From Fimenecus sp045545735 (GTDB lineage: Bacteria > Bacillota > Clostridia > Oscillospirales > Acutalibacteraceae), in assembly GCA_045545735.1 (NCBI GenBank), contig JAZQBM010000005.1, forward strand, positions 1-24,867: a stretch of DNA of 24,867 nucleotides. The letters run 5' to 3'. Below, piece after piece: positions 16,556-22,690 of the stretch. The notes under the pieces were generated by a model. That model did not search any database and was not told the origin of the DNA. It saw only the letters and a program-made list of their open reading frames with translations. The translations under genes were made by a program, and so were the position numbers. Position 1 is the stretch's first letter. Each line of letters opens with the position of its first letter.

Positions 16556-16897
16556 TTAATTATTTCGTACTCTTTTTCTTAACTGTTGCACCGATTCGCC
16601 ATTATACCAAGCAAAAACACATTCATAAAACCAAGTCAATGTATCAACAGAAAAATGCTTTTTTACCCATTCGGGCGAAAAACCTATTTTTTCTGCATTA
16701 TTACTTAAAATCATAGAAGCCAATACATTAAATTCGGCTCTAAAAGTATGTTCATTAAACGGCTTACGGCAATTTATAGACTTTAACTGTTCAATAATAG
16801 CCTGTGTAGGTCTATAAATATGTATTTCAGTAGCGTTTTCATCGGGCAATACAATCAATTCTGTATTTGACCTATCAAAATTATAAATATTAATCAC
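16556..16897 (-). CDS. Hypothetical early phage protein
   Basis: A 113-aa protein that starts at GTG 16897 with GAGGT upstream and ends 14 bp before the next gene. I do not recognise a family. The N-terminal part looks like beta strands (MINIYNFDRSNTELIVL), the rest is helical and aromatic-rich (LTWFYECVFAWYNGES) with a basic tail (QLRKRVRNN). It sits between two DUF5659-type genes, which suggests one small operon. Confidence 0.6.
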   Translation of the reverse strand: MINIYNFDRSNTELIVLPDENATEIHIYRPTQAIIEQLKSINCRKPFNEHTFRAEFNVLASMILSNNAEKIGFSPEWVKKHFSVDTLTWFYECVFAWYNGESVQQLRKRVRNN

Positions 16898-16943
16898 TTT
16901 AAATACCTCATTTTCTATATAGTTCTGTTTAATTATTGCAAAA

Positions 16944-16967
16944 ACAGGGCGGTTTTACCCACCCTGT
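16944..16967 (-). terminator. Hairpin between small early genes
   Basis: Stem ACAGGG(G/C)GG with CCxCCCTGT and a short loop TAAAA, followed on the minus strand by TTTTGCAAT. A moderate intrinsic terminator or processing hairpin. Confidence 0.55.
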
Positions 16968-16993
16968 AATCACAACAACTATGTTAAGAACAA

Positions 16994-17212
16994 TTATCGA
17001 ACATCATTCATTGAATCGGCGTTTGCCTTTCTCAGAAAATAATATTCGGATAATCCATCATTTAATTCAGGTGTATTTTCATACACCCATATAATTTTAT
17101 TAGCATCTTGCAAATCGGGAACAGTTTTTACAAATTTCAAACCTTTATTATGTAAAAATTCCATCAATCGCATTCTTTTACAATAATAATATTTTCCTTT
17201 AATTTCTCTCAA
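16994..17212 (-). CDS. DUF5659-like small protein
   Basis: A 72-aa protein from TTG 17212, with GAGGT 8 nt upstream. One copy of the DUF5659-like unit: KYYYCKRMRLMEFLHNKGLK followed by IIWVYENTPELNDGLSEYYF. It shares the spacing and key residues of both halves of the 125-aa protein. Function unknown. The gene lies 15 bp after the HTH protein gene and is likely co-transcribed with it. Confidence 0.65.
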   Translation of the reverse strand: MREIKGKYYYCKRMRLMEFLHNKGLKFVKTVPDLQDANKIIWVYENTPELNDGLSEYYFLRKANADSMNDVR

Positions 17213-17227
17213 ATATTTTACCTCTTT

Positions 17228-18031
17228 TTAATATAAATCCTCATCATCAATAGTATCTTTAGGTGTTTTAATACATTCACCTGTATTTTTGTCTACTATT
17301 ATATTATCTTCATCGGTATTAATTTTGTTGTAATGAATGTCAAGCCATTTTAAACAAAGTCTTTTACTACTCTTAAAATTTCCTTCATCAATTACAGTTT
17401 TAGGGTCAATATTGTCTTTTTCTGATTGTTTTATAATGTTATAAATATCTAAGGCAAATTGTATATCTTCTTTAGAATAATCGGTTTCTTCAGACATTAT
17501 CATTTTATCTTTATCAAATTCAGCATACCAATCACTAAAAATTTGATTAATTATATCTAAATCAAATTCTAATCTATCTTCTTGTTCTAATGTAAAATTA
17601 CTATCTAAATCATTATCTTGTTTTGTACCCTTTGTATCCTTATTTCTATGTAGAATTTGTTTAATTGTATTTGTATTAGAATTTAATTTTTCTGCAATTT
17701 CTTTATTGCTTAATCCTTCTTCTTTTAATTTTAATACTTCGTCTTTGTCGACTTGCGGGGGTCTACCGCCTTGTTTTCCTGCTTCAACGGCTTTTTGGTA
17801 TCTTTCCTGTGCGCTATCAATATTTGGTGCAATCATACCTAAAATCATTTCTTTATACGGGCTATCGCAACTGATAATTTCGCCCGTACATCCGTATTCA
17901 ATAATACCTAAAGCAAAATTTTTAGCTAATTCTGAGTTGGTTTCTAAAAATGCTTGTATGGTTTTATACCAACTACCATAAAATACAAAATTCGTTTCTT
18001 CTTTTTTCAATAAAATTTTCCTACTTTCCAT
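17228..18031 (-). CDS. DUF6291-like phage protein with HTH
   Basis: A 267-aa protein (255 aa if it begins at an in-frame TTG with AGTAGG upstream). The N-terminal ~95 residues (FYGSWYKTIQAFLETNSELA, then MIAPNIDSAQERYQKAVEAG) match the DUF6291-type domain found in phage and ICE replication regions. Next are KQGGRPP and a helix-turn-helix (EVLKLKEEGLSNKEIAEKLN, ~110-135). The acidic C-terminal half may be a protein-contact domain. Such proteins often replace a replication initiator next to lytic genes, but no helicase or primase follows here. A 19-bp iteron-like segment inside the gene (17622-17640) recurs at 22804-22822. Role in replication is inference. Confidence 0.6.
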   Translation of the reverse strand: MESRKILLKKEETNFVFYGSWYKTIQAFLETNSELAKNFALGIIEYGCTGEIISCDSPYKEMILGMIAPNIDSAQERYQKAVEAGKQGGRPPQVDKDEVLKLKEEGLSNKEIAEKLNSNTNTIKQILHRNKDTKGTKQDNDLDSNFTLEQEDRLEFDLDIINQIFSDWYAEFDKDKMIMSEETDYSKEDIQFALDIYNIIKQSEKDNIDPKTVIDEGNFKSSKRLCLKWLDIHYNKINTDEDNIIVDKNTGECIKTPKDTIDDEDLY

Positions 18032-18051
18032 TTAATATTATTTTTTAGTTA

Positions 18052-18085
18052 TTGGGGATGTAAAACTCCAAAAAAACATCCCCAA
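18052..18085. repeat. Hairpin upstream of the DUF6291-like gene
   Basis: A perfect 10-bp inverted repeat TTGGGGATGT (52-61) / ACATCCCCAA (76-85) with a 14-nt loop. No T-run follows on either strand, so it does not look like a terminator. It lies in the 5' leader of the gene starting at 18031 and could act on translation or bind a protein. Confidence 0.55.
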
Positions 18086-18268
18086 ATAACCAATAGAGGA
18101 GGAGAGAAAAATAAACACTTAAAAACTGCTAACATTGCTTTATCTGCTGTTCTCTCCATATACCAAAAGCAAATTTTTCAAGCGAAACACCCGAAAACCC
18201 TTTATTTATGCGGTTTTTCAAGTAATGTGTATTTTCCCTTCGATAAGTTTTAATCAAAAAATGTAAAA

Positions 18269-18294
18269 TACCCCTTTCAAAAGAGAAAGGGGTA
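18269..18294 (-). terminator. Terminator after the RNA polymerase gene
   Basis: A perfect 10-bp stem TACCCCTTTC/GAAAGGGGTA with a 6-nt loop, 7 bp after the stop of the large gene. On the minus strand it is followed by TTTTACATTTTTTG. It isolates the polymerase transcript from the small genes downstream. I see no gene in 18086-18268. Confidence 0.75.
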
Positions 18295-18300
18295 AAAGTG

Positions 18301-20964
18301 TTAAGCTGATTTTGTTCTTTTAAAAGTGCGCTGATAAAGTATAATATCACCGTCTTTATCTTCAACCAACTTGTTTAAATCTTCTTTAGATTCATTAAGT
18401 AAATTCAAAAAATATTCATTAGGGAAAGGATTATAAAGTAAAATTTCTAATGTAAGAAATAATAAACCTTCATTTTCTTTTTTATCCAATTCTTTAAATA
18501 GCAAATATACAACTGCCTGATTACGAAGAATAGAATTTACTGCCTTATGATATTTTCTTTTTATATAATCTATTTCAGTGTTTAAACTTTCTTTAATAAC
18601 ACTGTTATTTGCGTTTCTTATTTTTCGGTGTATATCATCCAAATTAACCTTTACCTTTTTAATATTATCTAAGGCTAATTTTACACGCTGATAATACCAA
18701 CCTTGTTTTAAACTTTCGTCTGTAACATTTGGTTTTTTAAGTATATCTACAAATAACTCTTTGTGTAAATTTTTACCTCTTGTGAATTTATTGTTGTCTA
18801 TCGCATCTATAGTATAATCCATAGTGGTATTATAATGACGATATTTAATATTATCGGTATCATAACCTTTATTTTTATCTATAAATTTAAAGAATAACGG
18901 TTTAACACCTTGCAAGTCATATTTTTTCTTGCATTCTCTTAATTCTTTTTCTGTATTGATAACAGATTCCTTTTTAGCCTTGTCAATCTCAATATTAGAT
19001 AATATTGCTAATTTACAAATATCTAAATACAAGTCTTGAATATCTGAAATACTTTTACCTTTGTTTAGGTTATCCCACAAAATACTATTCAACTTTTGAG
19101 AAAGGTTTACAATCTCACCAATTTTATTTACAGATGTTTTATAATCTAAATCGGTTTTATGCTCATTGGTATAATATCTTTGCGTTTTATCCATTGGTAC
19201 ATCATTTGTAGGTACAAGAAAATTATTTATATTTCTTCTTGCTGCATTTATTAATATCTGATTATCGGTTAATAATACAGTATCACTATCATAATCTTGC
19301 CCGTTAAATCTCTGTTGTATATTAGTATTTATTGCATTAACACAAATTATTTCTTCTGTTAAGTTAAAATATTTATCATACTTTTCATTGCTAATATTTT
19401 TTAACAATCCAACATTACCGGCGCAAATGTGGGGGCTTCTTGAAGCAAGTATATTAATATTTGGTTTAAATCTTTTGCTTACTACCTCGTAGCCGTTCAA
19501 TTCACTTGTATAATTGAATTTATATATGGTATGTTTCAACATTTCTAAACCATTGCCTAACAATGTTGAATAATTACCATTAACTAAAATTTTTCCTGCC
19601 CTTAATTCTTTTCGTATTGAGTCAATTAATTTACTTTTAAAATCATTATATAATTTTGTTTTAACGAACCTGTCATTAACACTAAGTAATTTAAAAATTA
19701 TTTTTTCTCTTGAATCTAATGACCATATTGTACCGTCATCATAAGAAAATTCAATATGTTTCCTTAATACATCGGGGTCAGTTCTTAATTTATTCATATA
19801 GTCAAAAGAAGGGCTTAATAATTCTTCGACTTCTTCATAGGTCATCTGTAAAGTATTTAATAACTGATAATGTGTAAGTACCATTGTACCATCTTGAAAT
19901 TTAGGTTTCTTTTCGTATTTTACAATTCCAAATGTACTATCAATATGTTTTAACCAATCTTCTTTTGACCCGAATTTCATATATTTAATACTACTCGGTG
20001 TAGTAATTAATTTAATGTCTTCAATATCCTGTGCTACTGTAAAGCCATTTAATTGTTTTACTGAGGTTATATTATTATCTTTAAACCATTGCTGAATATT
20101 ACAGTTAAAGGCACAGGATTTAAAAAAGCGGTTTCTTAAAAGCAACATGCCCTTATCAGAGTATTTACCAAATAACGAAATATCCATAAGGGATTGACCA
20201 TCCCAAATGCTATTTGATATTTCCGCTTCTTTTTCGGTTGCCGTTAATTCACCGTTCTGTTCTTCCACAGAAACAACCTTATCCTTAAATTTGCTTTCGT
20301 AATCCTCAATAATTAAAATGTTTTTAGGCTCTATATTTATAGTATCTATAATACTACTTGAAGTTAATGAAATGTAGCTTTCAAAAGCGGCTAAATCTAT
20401 TTCTTTACTGTCAAAAATTTCTATGCCGCAGTTATCCCATTTTGACATTTGTTTATATAGTTTTTCATTTATAAACAAGCATTTCCCGATTCTGCTTGAA
20501 CCACTACTACGCTTATATCTTACGTATTTAATCCCATCACATATAAAACCATATTCGTATATATGCTTTCTTAATTCTTCACGATTTAATACTGTAGGAG
20601 GTTTTTTAACCTTTTTATACTCGTTTTCAGCTTCATCATATCTGAAATATTTACCTAATAAATCTTCATTTATAGGTTTTTGAATTTTATTATTAATCTT
20701 TATGCCGATTAATTGACCGTCTGATATATACACACAATCCTCAAATTTGCAGTCATCAACATTGTAACCGGCCTTAACATAGGTATTACCCGAATTATTA
20801 TATTCATAACAATTATAATTAAAATTCACATTTATTATCTGTTGTGTATATTTTCTATCGTCAACAGTAAAAGTAAAGTTTTTTCTTCGTGTAACTTTCG
20901 TATAAACTTTTTCTAATTGTATAGTATCTAAACTATAATCTAATGTATTAGAAAATCTTTTCAA
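18301..20964 (-). CDS. Putative single-subunit RNA polymerase (YonO/QDE-1-like)
   Basis: 887 aa if begun at TTG 20964. Around residue 555 is FNGQDYDSDTVLLTD, which fits the DxDGD loop of the two-barrel RNA polymerase superfamily (beta' NADFDGD, QDE-1, YonO, crAss gp66). The three Asp that bind catalytic Mg2+ are Asp557, Asp559 and Asp561, with Ser560 in place of Gly. SRSPHICAGNVGL (508-520) takes the place of the conserved R-x-P segment before it. Residues ~253-295 (WDGQSLMDISLFGKY, GMLLLRNRFFKSCAFN) look like the first barrel with its Lys. This family has phage and conjugative-element members. DNA-templated activity is inferred from YonO. Coding clearly continues upstream of 20964 (see 20965-21171). 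Two host promoters precede it and a terminator follows. Confidence 0.72.
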   Translation of the reverse strand: MKRFSNTLDYSLDTIQLEKVYTKVTRRKNFTFTVDDRKYTQQIINVNFNYNCYEYNNSGNTYVKAGYNVDDCKFEDCVYISDGQLIGIKINNKIQKPINEDLLGKYFRYDEAENEYKKVKKPPTVLNREELRKHIYEYGFICDGIKYVRYKRSSGSSRIGKCLFINEKLYKQMSKWDNCGIEIFDSKEIDLAAFESYISLTSSSIIDTINIEPKNILIIEDYESKFKDKVVSVEEQNGELTATEKEAEISNSIWDGQSLMDISLFGKYSDKGMLLLRNRFFKSCAFNCNIQQWFKDNNITSVKQLNGFTVAQDIEDIKLITTPSSIKYMKFGSKEDWLKHIDSTFGIVKYEKKPKFQDGTMVLTHYQLLNTLQMTYEEVEELLSPSFDYMNKLRTDPDVLRKHIEFSYDDGTIWSLDSREKIIFKLLSVNDRFVKTKLYNDFKSKLIDSIRKELRAGKILVNGNYSTLLGNGLEMLKHTIYKFNYTSELNGYEVVSKRFKPNINILASRSPHICAGNVGLLKNISNEKYDKYFNLTEEIICVNAINTNIQQRFNGQDYDSDTVLLTDNQILINAARRNINNFLVPTNDVPMDKTQRYYTNEHKTDLDYKTSVNKIGEIVNLSQKLNSILWDNLNKGKSISDIQDLYLDICKLAILSNIEIDKAKKESVINTEKELRECKKKYDLQGVKPLFFKFIDKNKGYDTDNIKYRHYNTTMDYTIDAIDNNKFTRGKNLHKELFVDILKKPNVTDESLKQGWYYQRVKLALDNIKKVKVNLDDIHRKIRNANNSVIKESLNTEIDYIKRKYHKAVNSILRNQAVVYLLFKELDKKENEGLLFLTLEILLYNPFPNEYFLNLLNESKEDLNKLVEDKDGDIILYQRTFKRTKSA

Positions 20965-21171
20965 ATTTAAACTTCCGTCTTTTGGTTTGCGGATACGGTA
21001 ACCGCCGTTATTAAATTGGTGTGAAGCGTTATATAAATCTTTTGCTTCTAAAGAAGGTATGTAAATTATTTCTGTTTTGCTTATAATGTACCACCCCCAA
21101 TAATTAAACAGGGTAGTAAAGCCTTGTTTAGTGTTTTTAATGTTCCTTTGTTTTGGAGTTTCTTCAAATAA
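20965..21171 (-). other. Coding 5' extension of the polymerase gene, start unclear
   Basis: The frame is open from a TGA at 21172-21174 into the 887-aa protein and reads like protein: YIPSLEAKDLYNASHQFNNG, then YRIRKPKDGSLN. No ATG, GTG or TTG occurs in it before 20964, only CTG and ATT codons. With AAAAGG upstream, TTG at 21165-21167 would be a good start, but it is in another frame and stops after 28 codons (TAA at 21081-21083). A run of five G (minus strand, 21094-21098) lies where one extra base, or a -1 slip, would join that TTG frame to the polymerase frame. Alternatives are a non-standard start, 5' decay, or a base-call error. Confidence 0.6.
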
Positions 21172-21205
21172 TCATCCTTTTCTTATTTTTTATTATTTAT
21201 ATAAA

Positions 21206-21251
21206 TGCCGATAAATATTTTCGCTATCCTCCTTTACAAAAAATTTCGGCA
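21206..21251 (-). promoter_or_regulatory. Leader hairpin displaying AAAGGAGG
   Basis: In the polymerase leader TGCCGA (21246-21251) pairs with TCGGCA (21206-21211), extended by A/T pairs. A perfect Shine-Dalgarno AAAGGAGG (21228-21235) sits inside the loop. No ATG follows it at normal spacing. ATA codons could start an 11- to 14-codon peptide ending at TAA. It may be a leader-peptide or attenuator-type control, or a relic of a lost start. Confidence 0.4.
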
Positions 21252-21255
21252 ATTT

Positions 21256-21283
21256 ATTATATAGTTAATTATGTAATTGTCAA
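21256..21283 (-). promoter_or_regulatory. Polymerase gene promoter P2
   Basis: Full consensus on the minus strand: TTGACA (21278-21283), 16-bp spacer, TATAAT (21256-21261). Predicted start near 21249, giving a leader of about 80 nt. Confidence 0.75.
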
Positions 21284-21314
21284 GTAATATTTTTAGGACA
21301 TGTTCCCTATATAT

Positions 21315-21343
21315 ATTATACTCAAAAAATACGAATTTGTCAG
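21315..21343 (-). promoter_or_regulatory. Polymerase gene promoter P1
   Basis: CTGACA (21338-21343), 17-bp spacer, TATAAT (21315-21320) on the minus strand, directly behind the repressor stop. The imperfect palindrome GGACATGTTCC (21297-21307) covers the expected start site near 21308 and may be an operator. Confidence 0.7.
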
Positions 21344-21352
21344 CAAAGAAAT

Positions 21353-21553
21353 TTAATTTATTTCTAAAATATCGCCCGGTTGACAATTTAACAATATACA
21401 TATCTTTTCAATATTCGACCAAGAAATAGGTTTATTCTCTCTTAATGATTGTAAAACACCTTCAGCAAGTAATTTTTCTTTTCTTAGCCTATTAGTGTTA
21501 TAACCTTTTTCTTTAAGTGCTGCAAGTATATCAATCTTATAACTTAATAGCAT
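21353..21553 (-). CDS. Cro/CI-type HTH repressor
   Basis: A small XRE-family DNA-binding protein. From ATG 21553 it has 66 residues (LLSYKIDILAALKEKGYNTN through to LLNCQPGDILEIN). An upstream in-frame GTG at 21583 would give 76. I prefer ATG because the family (short Cro/C1-type, DUF739-like) normally begins MxxSYKxLxxLL. The HTH spans about residues 18-45 (LRKEKLLAEGVLQSLRENKP), and the final ICILLNCQPGDILEI is highly typical. No cleavage or oligomerisation domain is present, so it would need a partner or a non-LexA induction signal. Its promoter at 21589-21617 overlaps operator-like repeats, suggesting autoregulation. It is the only candidate lysogeny regulator in the prophage. Confidence 0.82.
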   Translation of the reverse strand: MLLSYKIDILAALKEKGYNTNRLRKEKLLAEGVLQSLRENKPISWSNIEKICILLNCQPGDILEIN

Positions 21554-21570
21554 AAAGCACACTATCCCTT

Positions 21571-21657
21571 TTACATTATTCACAATGTATTATATCAGAT
21601 AATTACACAGAAATCAATGTAATTTATGCACAAAGTTTTACACGGATATTTGTGTAA
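21571..21657. promoter_or_regulatory. Three 20-bp operator-like inverted repeats
   Basis: Three equally built sites with pattern TTACAy-N8-rTGTAA: 21571-21590 (TTACAT...ATGTAT), 21603-21622 (TTACAC...ATGTAA) and 21638-21657 (TTACAC...GTGTAA). Centres are 32 and 35 bp apart, about three helix turns. They flank and overlap the repressor promoter, like the lambdoid multi-operator layout. Binding by the neighbouring HTH protein is inference. Confidence 0.75.
21589..21617 (-). promoter_or_regulatory. Repressor promoter
   Basis: Minus strand TTGATT (21612-21617), 17-bp spacer, TATAAT (21589-21594). The middle operator covers the -35 box and spacer, and the first operator touches the -10 box and start region. 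Confidence 0.78.
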
Positions 21658-21686
21658 TTTAACAATGAGAAAATTAAAACTTTTCC

Positions 21687-21715
21687 TTGACATACTATAT
21701 CGAGTATGTTATACT
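21687..21715 (+). promoter_or_regulatory. Rightward promoter of the micro-peptide RNA
   Basis: Plus strand TTGACA (21687-21692), 17-bp spacer, TATACT (21710-21715). The start should be near 21722. The spacer holds a perfect inverted repeat ACATACT (21690-21696) / AGTATGT (21703-21709), a probable operator of a different type from the TTACAC sites. Confidence 0.8.
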
Positions 21716-21777
21716 GATAATGCTGAAGGGCGAACGGTTAGCAAATCCCCTGAAAGATGGTAAGGGGGGTGATGCTT

Positions 21778-21840
21778 ATGGCATATGAGCTTTTAATACT
21801 TATTATTGTATTACTACTTATTATCACCATAAAAAAATAA
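21778..21840 (+). CDS. 20-aa hydrophobic peptide, type I toxin-like
   Basis: Encodes MAYELLILIIVLLLIITIKK: one membrane helix (about residues 4-17) with a basic end, the make-up of type I toxins such as Fst, TxpA or holin-like toxins. The Shine-Dalgarno is very strong (AAGGGGGG, 21762-21769) with 8-nt spacing, but CCCCT at 21747-21751 can pair with it and hide it. The mRNA 5' end (CTGAAGGGC, 21723-21731) is complementary to GCCCTTCAG at 21908-21916, allowing a closed fold if the transcript runs that far. A convergent antisense RNA overlaps the 3' end. The peptide is too short for most gene finders. No family member is recognised by sequence, so the toxin role is inferred. Confidence 0.65.
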   Translation: MAYELLILIIVLLLIITIKK

Positions 21841-21920
21841 CCGCTCTCTCGGTCAAAAGATAAGCGGTTAATTTTCCGATAAACTTTTGGGGATAACCTA
21901 AACGGTTGCCCTTCAGTTCC
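21831..21920 (-). ncRNA. Putative antisense antitoxin RNA (~90 nt)
   Basis: The minus-strand promoter at 21927-21955 should start RNA near 21920. The transcript ends at a hairpin (TAACCGCT 21838-21845 with AGCGGTTA 21863-21870) followed by seven U (21831-21837), a classic intrinsic terminator. The same hairpin could terminate the peptide mRNA from the other side, though with a weaker tail. The RNA carries AACCGTT, complementary to AACGGTT at 21733-21739 in the peptide mRNA leader, and AUCCCC, able to pair with the G-rich Shine-Dalgarno. The layout resembles the par (Fst) locus of pAD1: convergent RNAs, a shared terminator and direct repeats. Confidence 0.62.
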
Positions 21921-21926
21921 ATCTGT

Positions 21927-21955
21927 ATTATATATTATGTGAGGTGAATTGTCAA
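21927..21955 (-). promoter_or_regulatory. Antisense RNA promoter
   Basis: Perfect consensus on the minus strand: TTGACA (21950-21955), 17 bp, TATAAT (21927-21932). It overlaps the start codon region of the ribbon-helix-helix gene on the other strand, so that protein or its transcription could affect it. Confidence 0.8.
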
Positions 21956-22137
21956 TAGAAAAAAGAAAAACAACTACATCAACAGCGGTAAAACGCAGGT
22001 ATAACGAAAAGCATTATAAAAAGTTTCAAGCAGATATTAAAATTGACCTCTTTGAAAGAATAAACAGTTATACCGAAAAAGAAAAAATCAGTAAGTCTGA
22101 ATTTTTAGAACGTAGTATTAACCTATTAGACAAATAG
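21949..22137 (+). CDS. Ribbon-helix-helix DNA-binding protein
   Basis: A 62-aa protein from TTG 21949 with GAGGTG just upstream (spacing is short). A basic N-terminus (EKRKTTTSTAVKRRYNEKHY) is followed by a beta strand FQADIKID and helices LFERINSYTEKEKISKSEFL...INLLDK, the CopG/Arc/MetJ fold. Small RHH proteins are autorepressors and plasmid copy or antitoxin regulators. It is next to the antisense promoter and in front of two hairpins, so it may control this cassette. The stop codon lies inside the first hairpin (22135-22174). Confidence 0.75.
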   Translation: MSIEKRKTTTSTAVKRRYNEKHYKKFQADIKIDLFERINSYTEKEKISKSEFLERSINLLDK

Positions 22138-22216
22138 TGATAATCCCCACCGACCAAAGCAAGAATTATCACTACTTCCGCAACACAATACAAAGTATCG
22201 GCTACTCTTGTATTGT
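22135..22216 (+). repeat. Two consecutive strong hairpins
   Basis: First: perfect 10-bp arms TAGTGATAAT (22135-22144) / ATTATCACTA (22165-22174) with a 20-nt loop. Second: 13-bp arms with one bulge, ACAATACAA-AGTA (22185-22197) / TACT-C-TTGTATTGT (22203-22216), loop TCGGC. No T-run follows, so these are not simple terminators. They fill most of the 114-bp gap before the next gene and may be protein sites, an mRNA control element or an origin-like structure. Confidence 0.65.
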
Positions 22217-22251
22217 ACCATAAAGCCGTATAAAATACAAGGAGTTAAATT

Positions 22252-22653
22252 ATGAAATTATTTGAATTAAACAACCAAACAAAAGGCAGTCGCATTTTAG
22301 AGGTAAAGGAATTTCCCTTAAACATATCAGAATACATATGTATTGAGTTAATAACAGAGAATACAGAAGAAGAAATACCCGAACACTACAAAATAACTTT
22401 TGTGTTTCAAGAACATTTTGCTTTTAATATTGGCGATTTTGTAATAACCATACTACAAGAAGATTTACAGAATGATATTCCTGTAGCCTATGCAAGTGTA
22501 GATGTATTAGAAGGAAAAGCAGAAGAAGTTATTGATACAATAATATATACAATACGATTTGACAGTAAAACAGAAGAATTTAAACACTTAAAGGATTTTA
22601 TACTTACTAACATTACACCAACACAGAAAATGATAATTAGTGATGTTTTTTAG
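22252..22653 (+). CDS. Hypothetical accessory (moron-type) protein
   Basis: A 133-aa acidic protein, ATG 22252 with AAGGAG 7 nt upstream. I do not recognise a family. The pattern suggests a mostly beta fold: alternating strands (ICIELITEN, YKITFVFQEH, GDFVITILQED, VAYASVDVLEG, DTIIYTIRFDS) and a final helix (FKHLKDFILTNI). No signal peptide or membrane segment. It is transcribed opposite to the phage late genes, next to attR, and has its own terminator, the usual setting of lysogenic-conversion or superinfection-immunity genes. Confidence 0.6.
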   Translation: MKLFELNNQTKGSRILEVKEFPLNISEYICIELITENTEEEIPEHYKITFVFQEHFAFNIGDFVITILQEDLQNDIPVAYASVDVLEGKAEEVIDTIIYTIRFDSKTEEFKHLKDFILTNITPTQKMIISDVF

Positions 22654-22662
22654 CGAAAACAG

Positions 22663-22690
22663 AAAGGGCGGTTTACCGTCCTTTTTGTTT
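22663..22690 (+). terminator. Terminator of the accessory cassette
   Basis: A 9-bp stem AAAGGGCGG/CCGTCCTTT with loop TTTA (one G-U pair), followed by TTGTTTTGC, 10 bp after the 133-aa gene. Confidence 0.8.

Noticed and set aside
18052..18085. Terminator before the DUF6291-like gene
   Set aside because: The stem is strong but no U-run follows in either direction; listed only as a hairpin.
18129..18365. 78-codon minus-strand frame behind the polymerase gene
   Set aside because: It begins inside the polymerase gene in another frame and crosses the terminator hairpin. No RBS and no family pattern.
21949..22137. RHH protein as protein antitoxin of a type II pair with the 133-aa protein
   Set aside because: The genes are 114 bp apart with two hairpins between them, and the 133-aa protein shows no RelE, MazF or similar toxin motif.
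22135..22216. CRISPR-like or attC-like array
   Set aside because: There are only two unlike hairpins, no regular repeat-spacer pattern, and no cas or integron genes. No CRISPR array occurs anywhere in the window.
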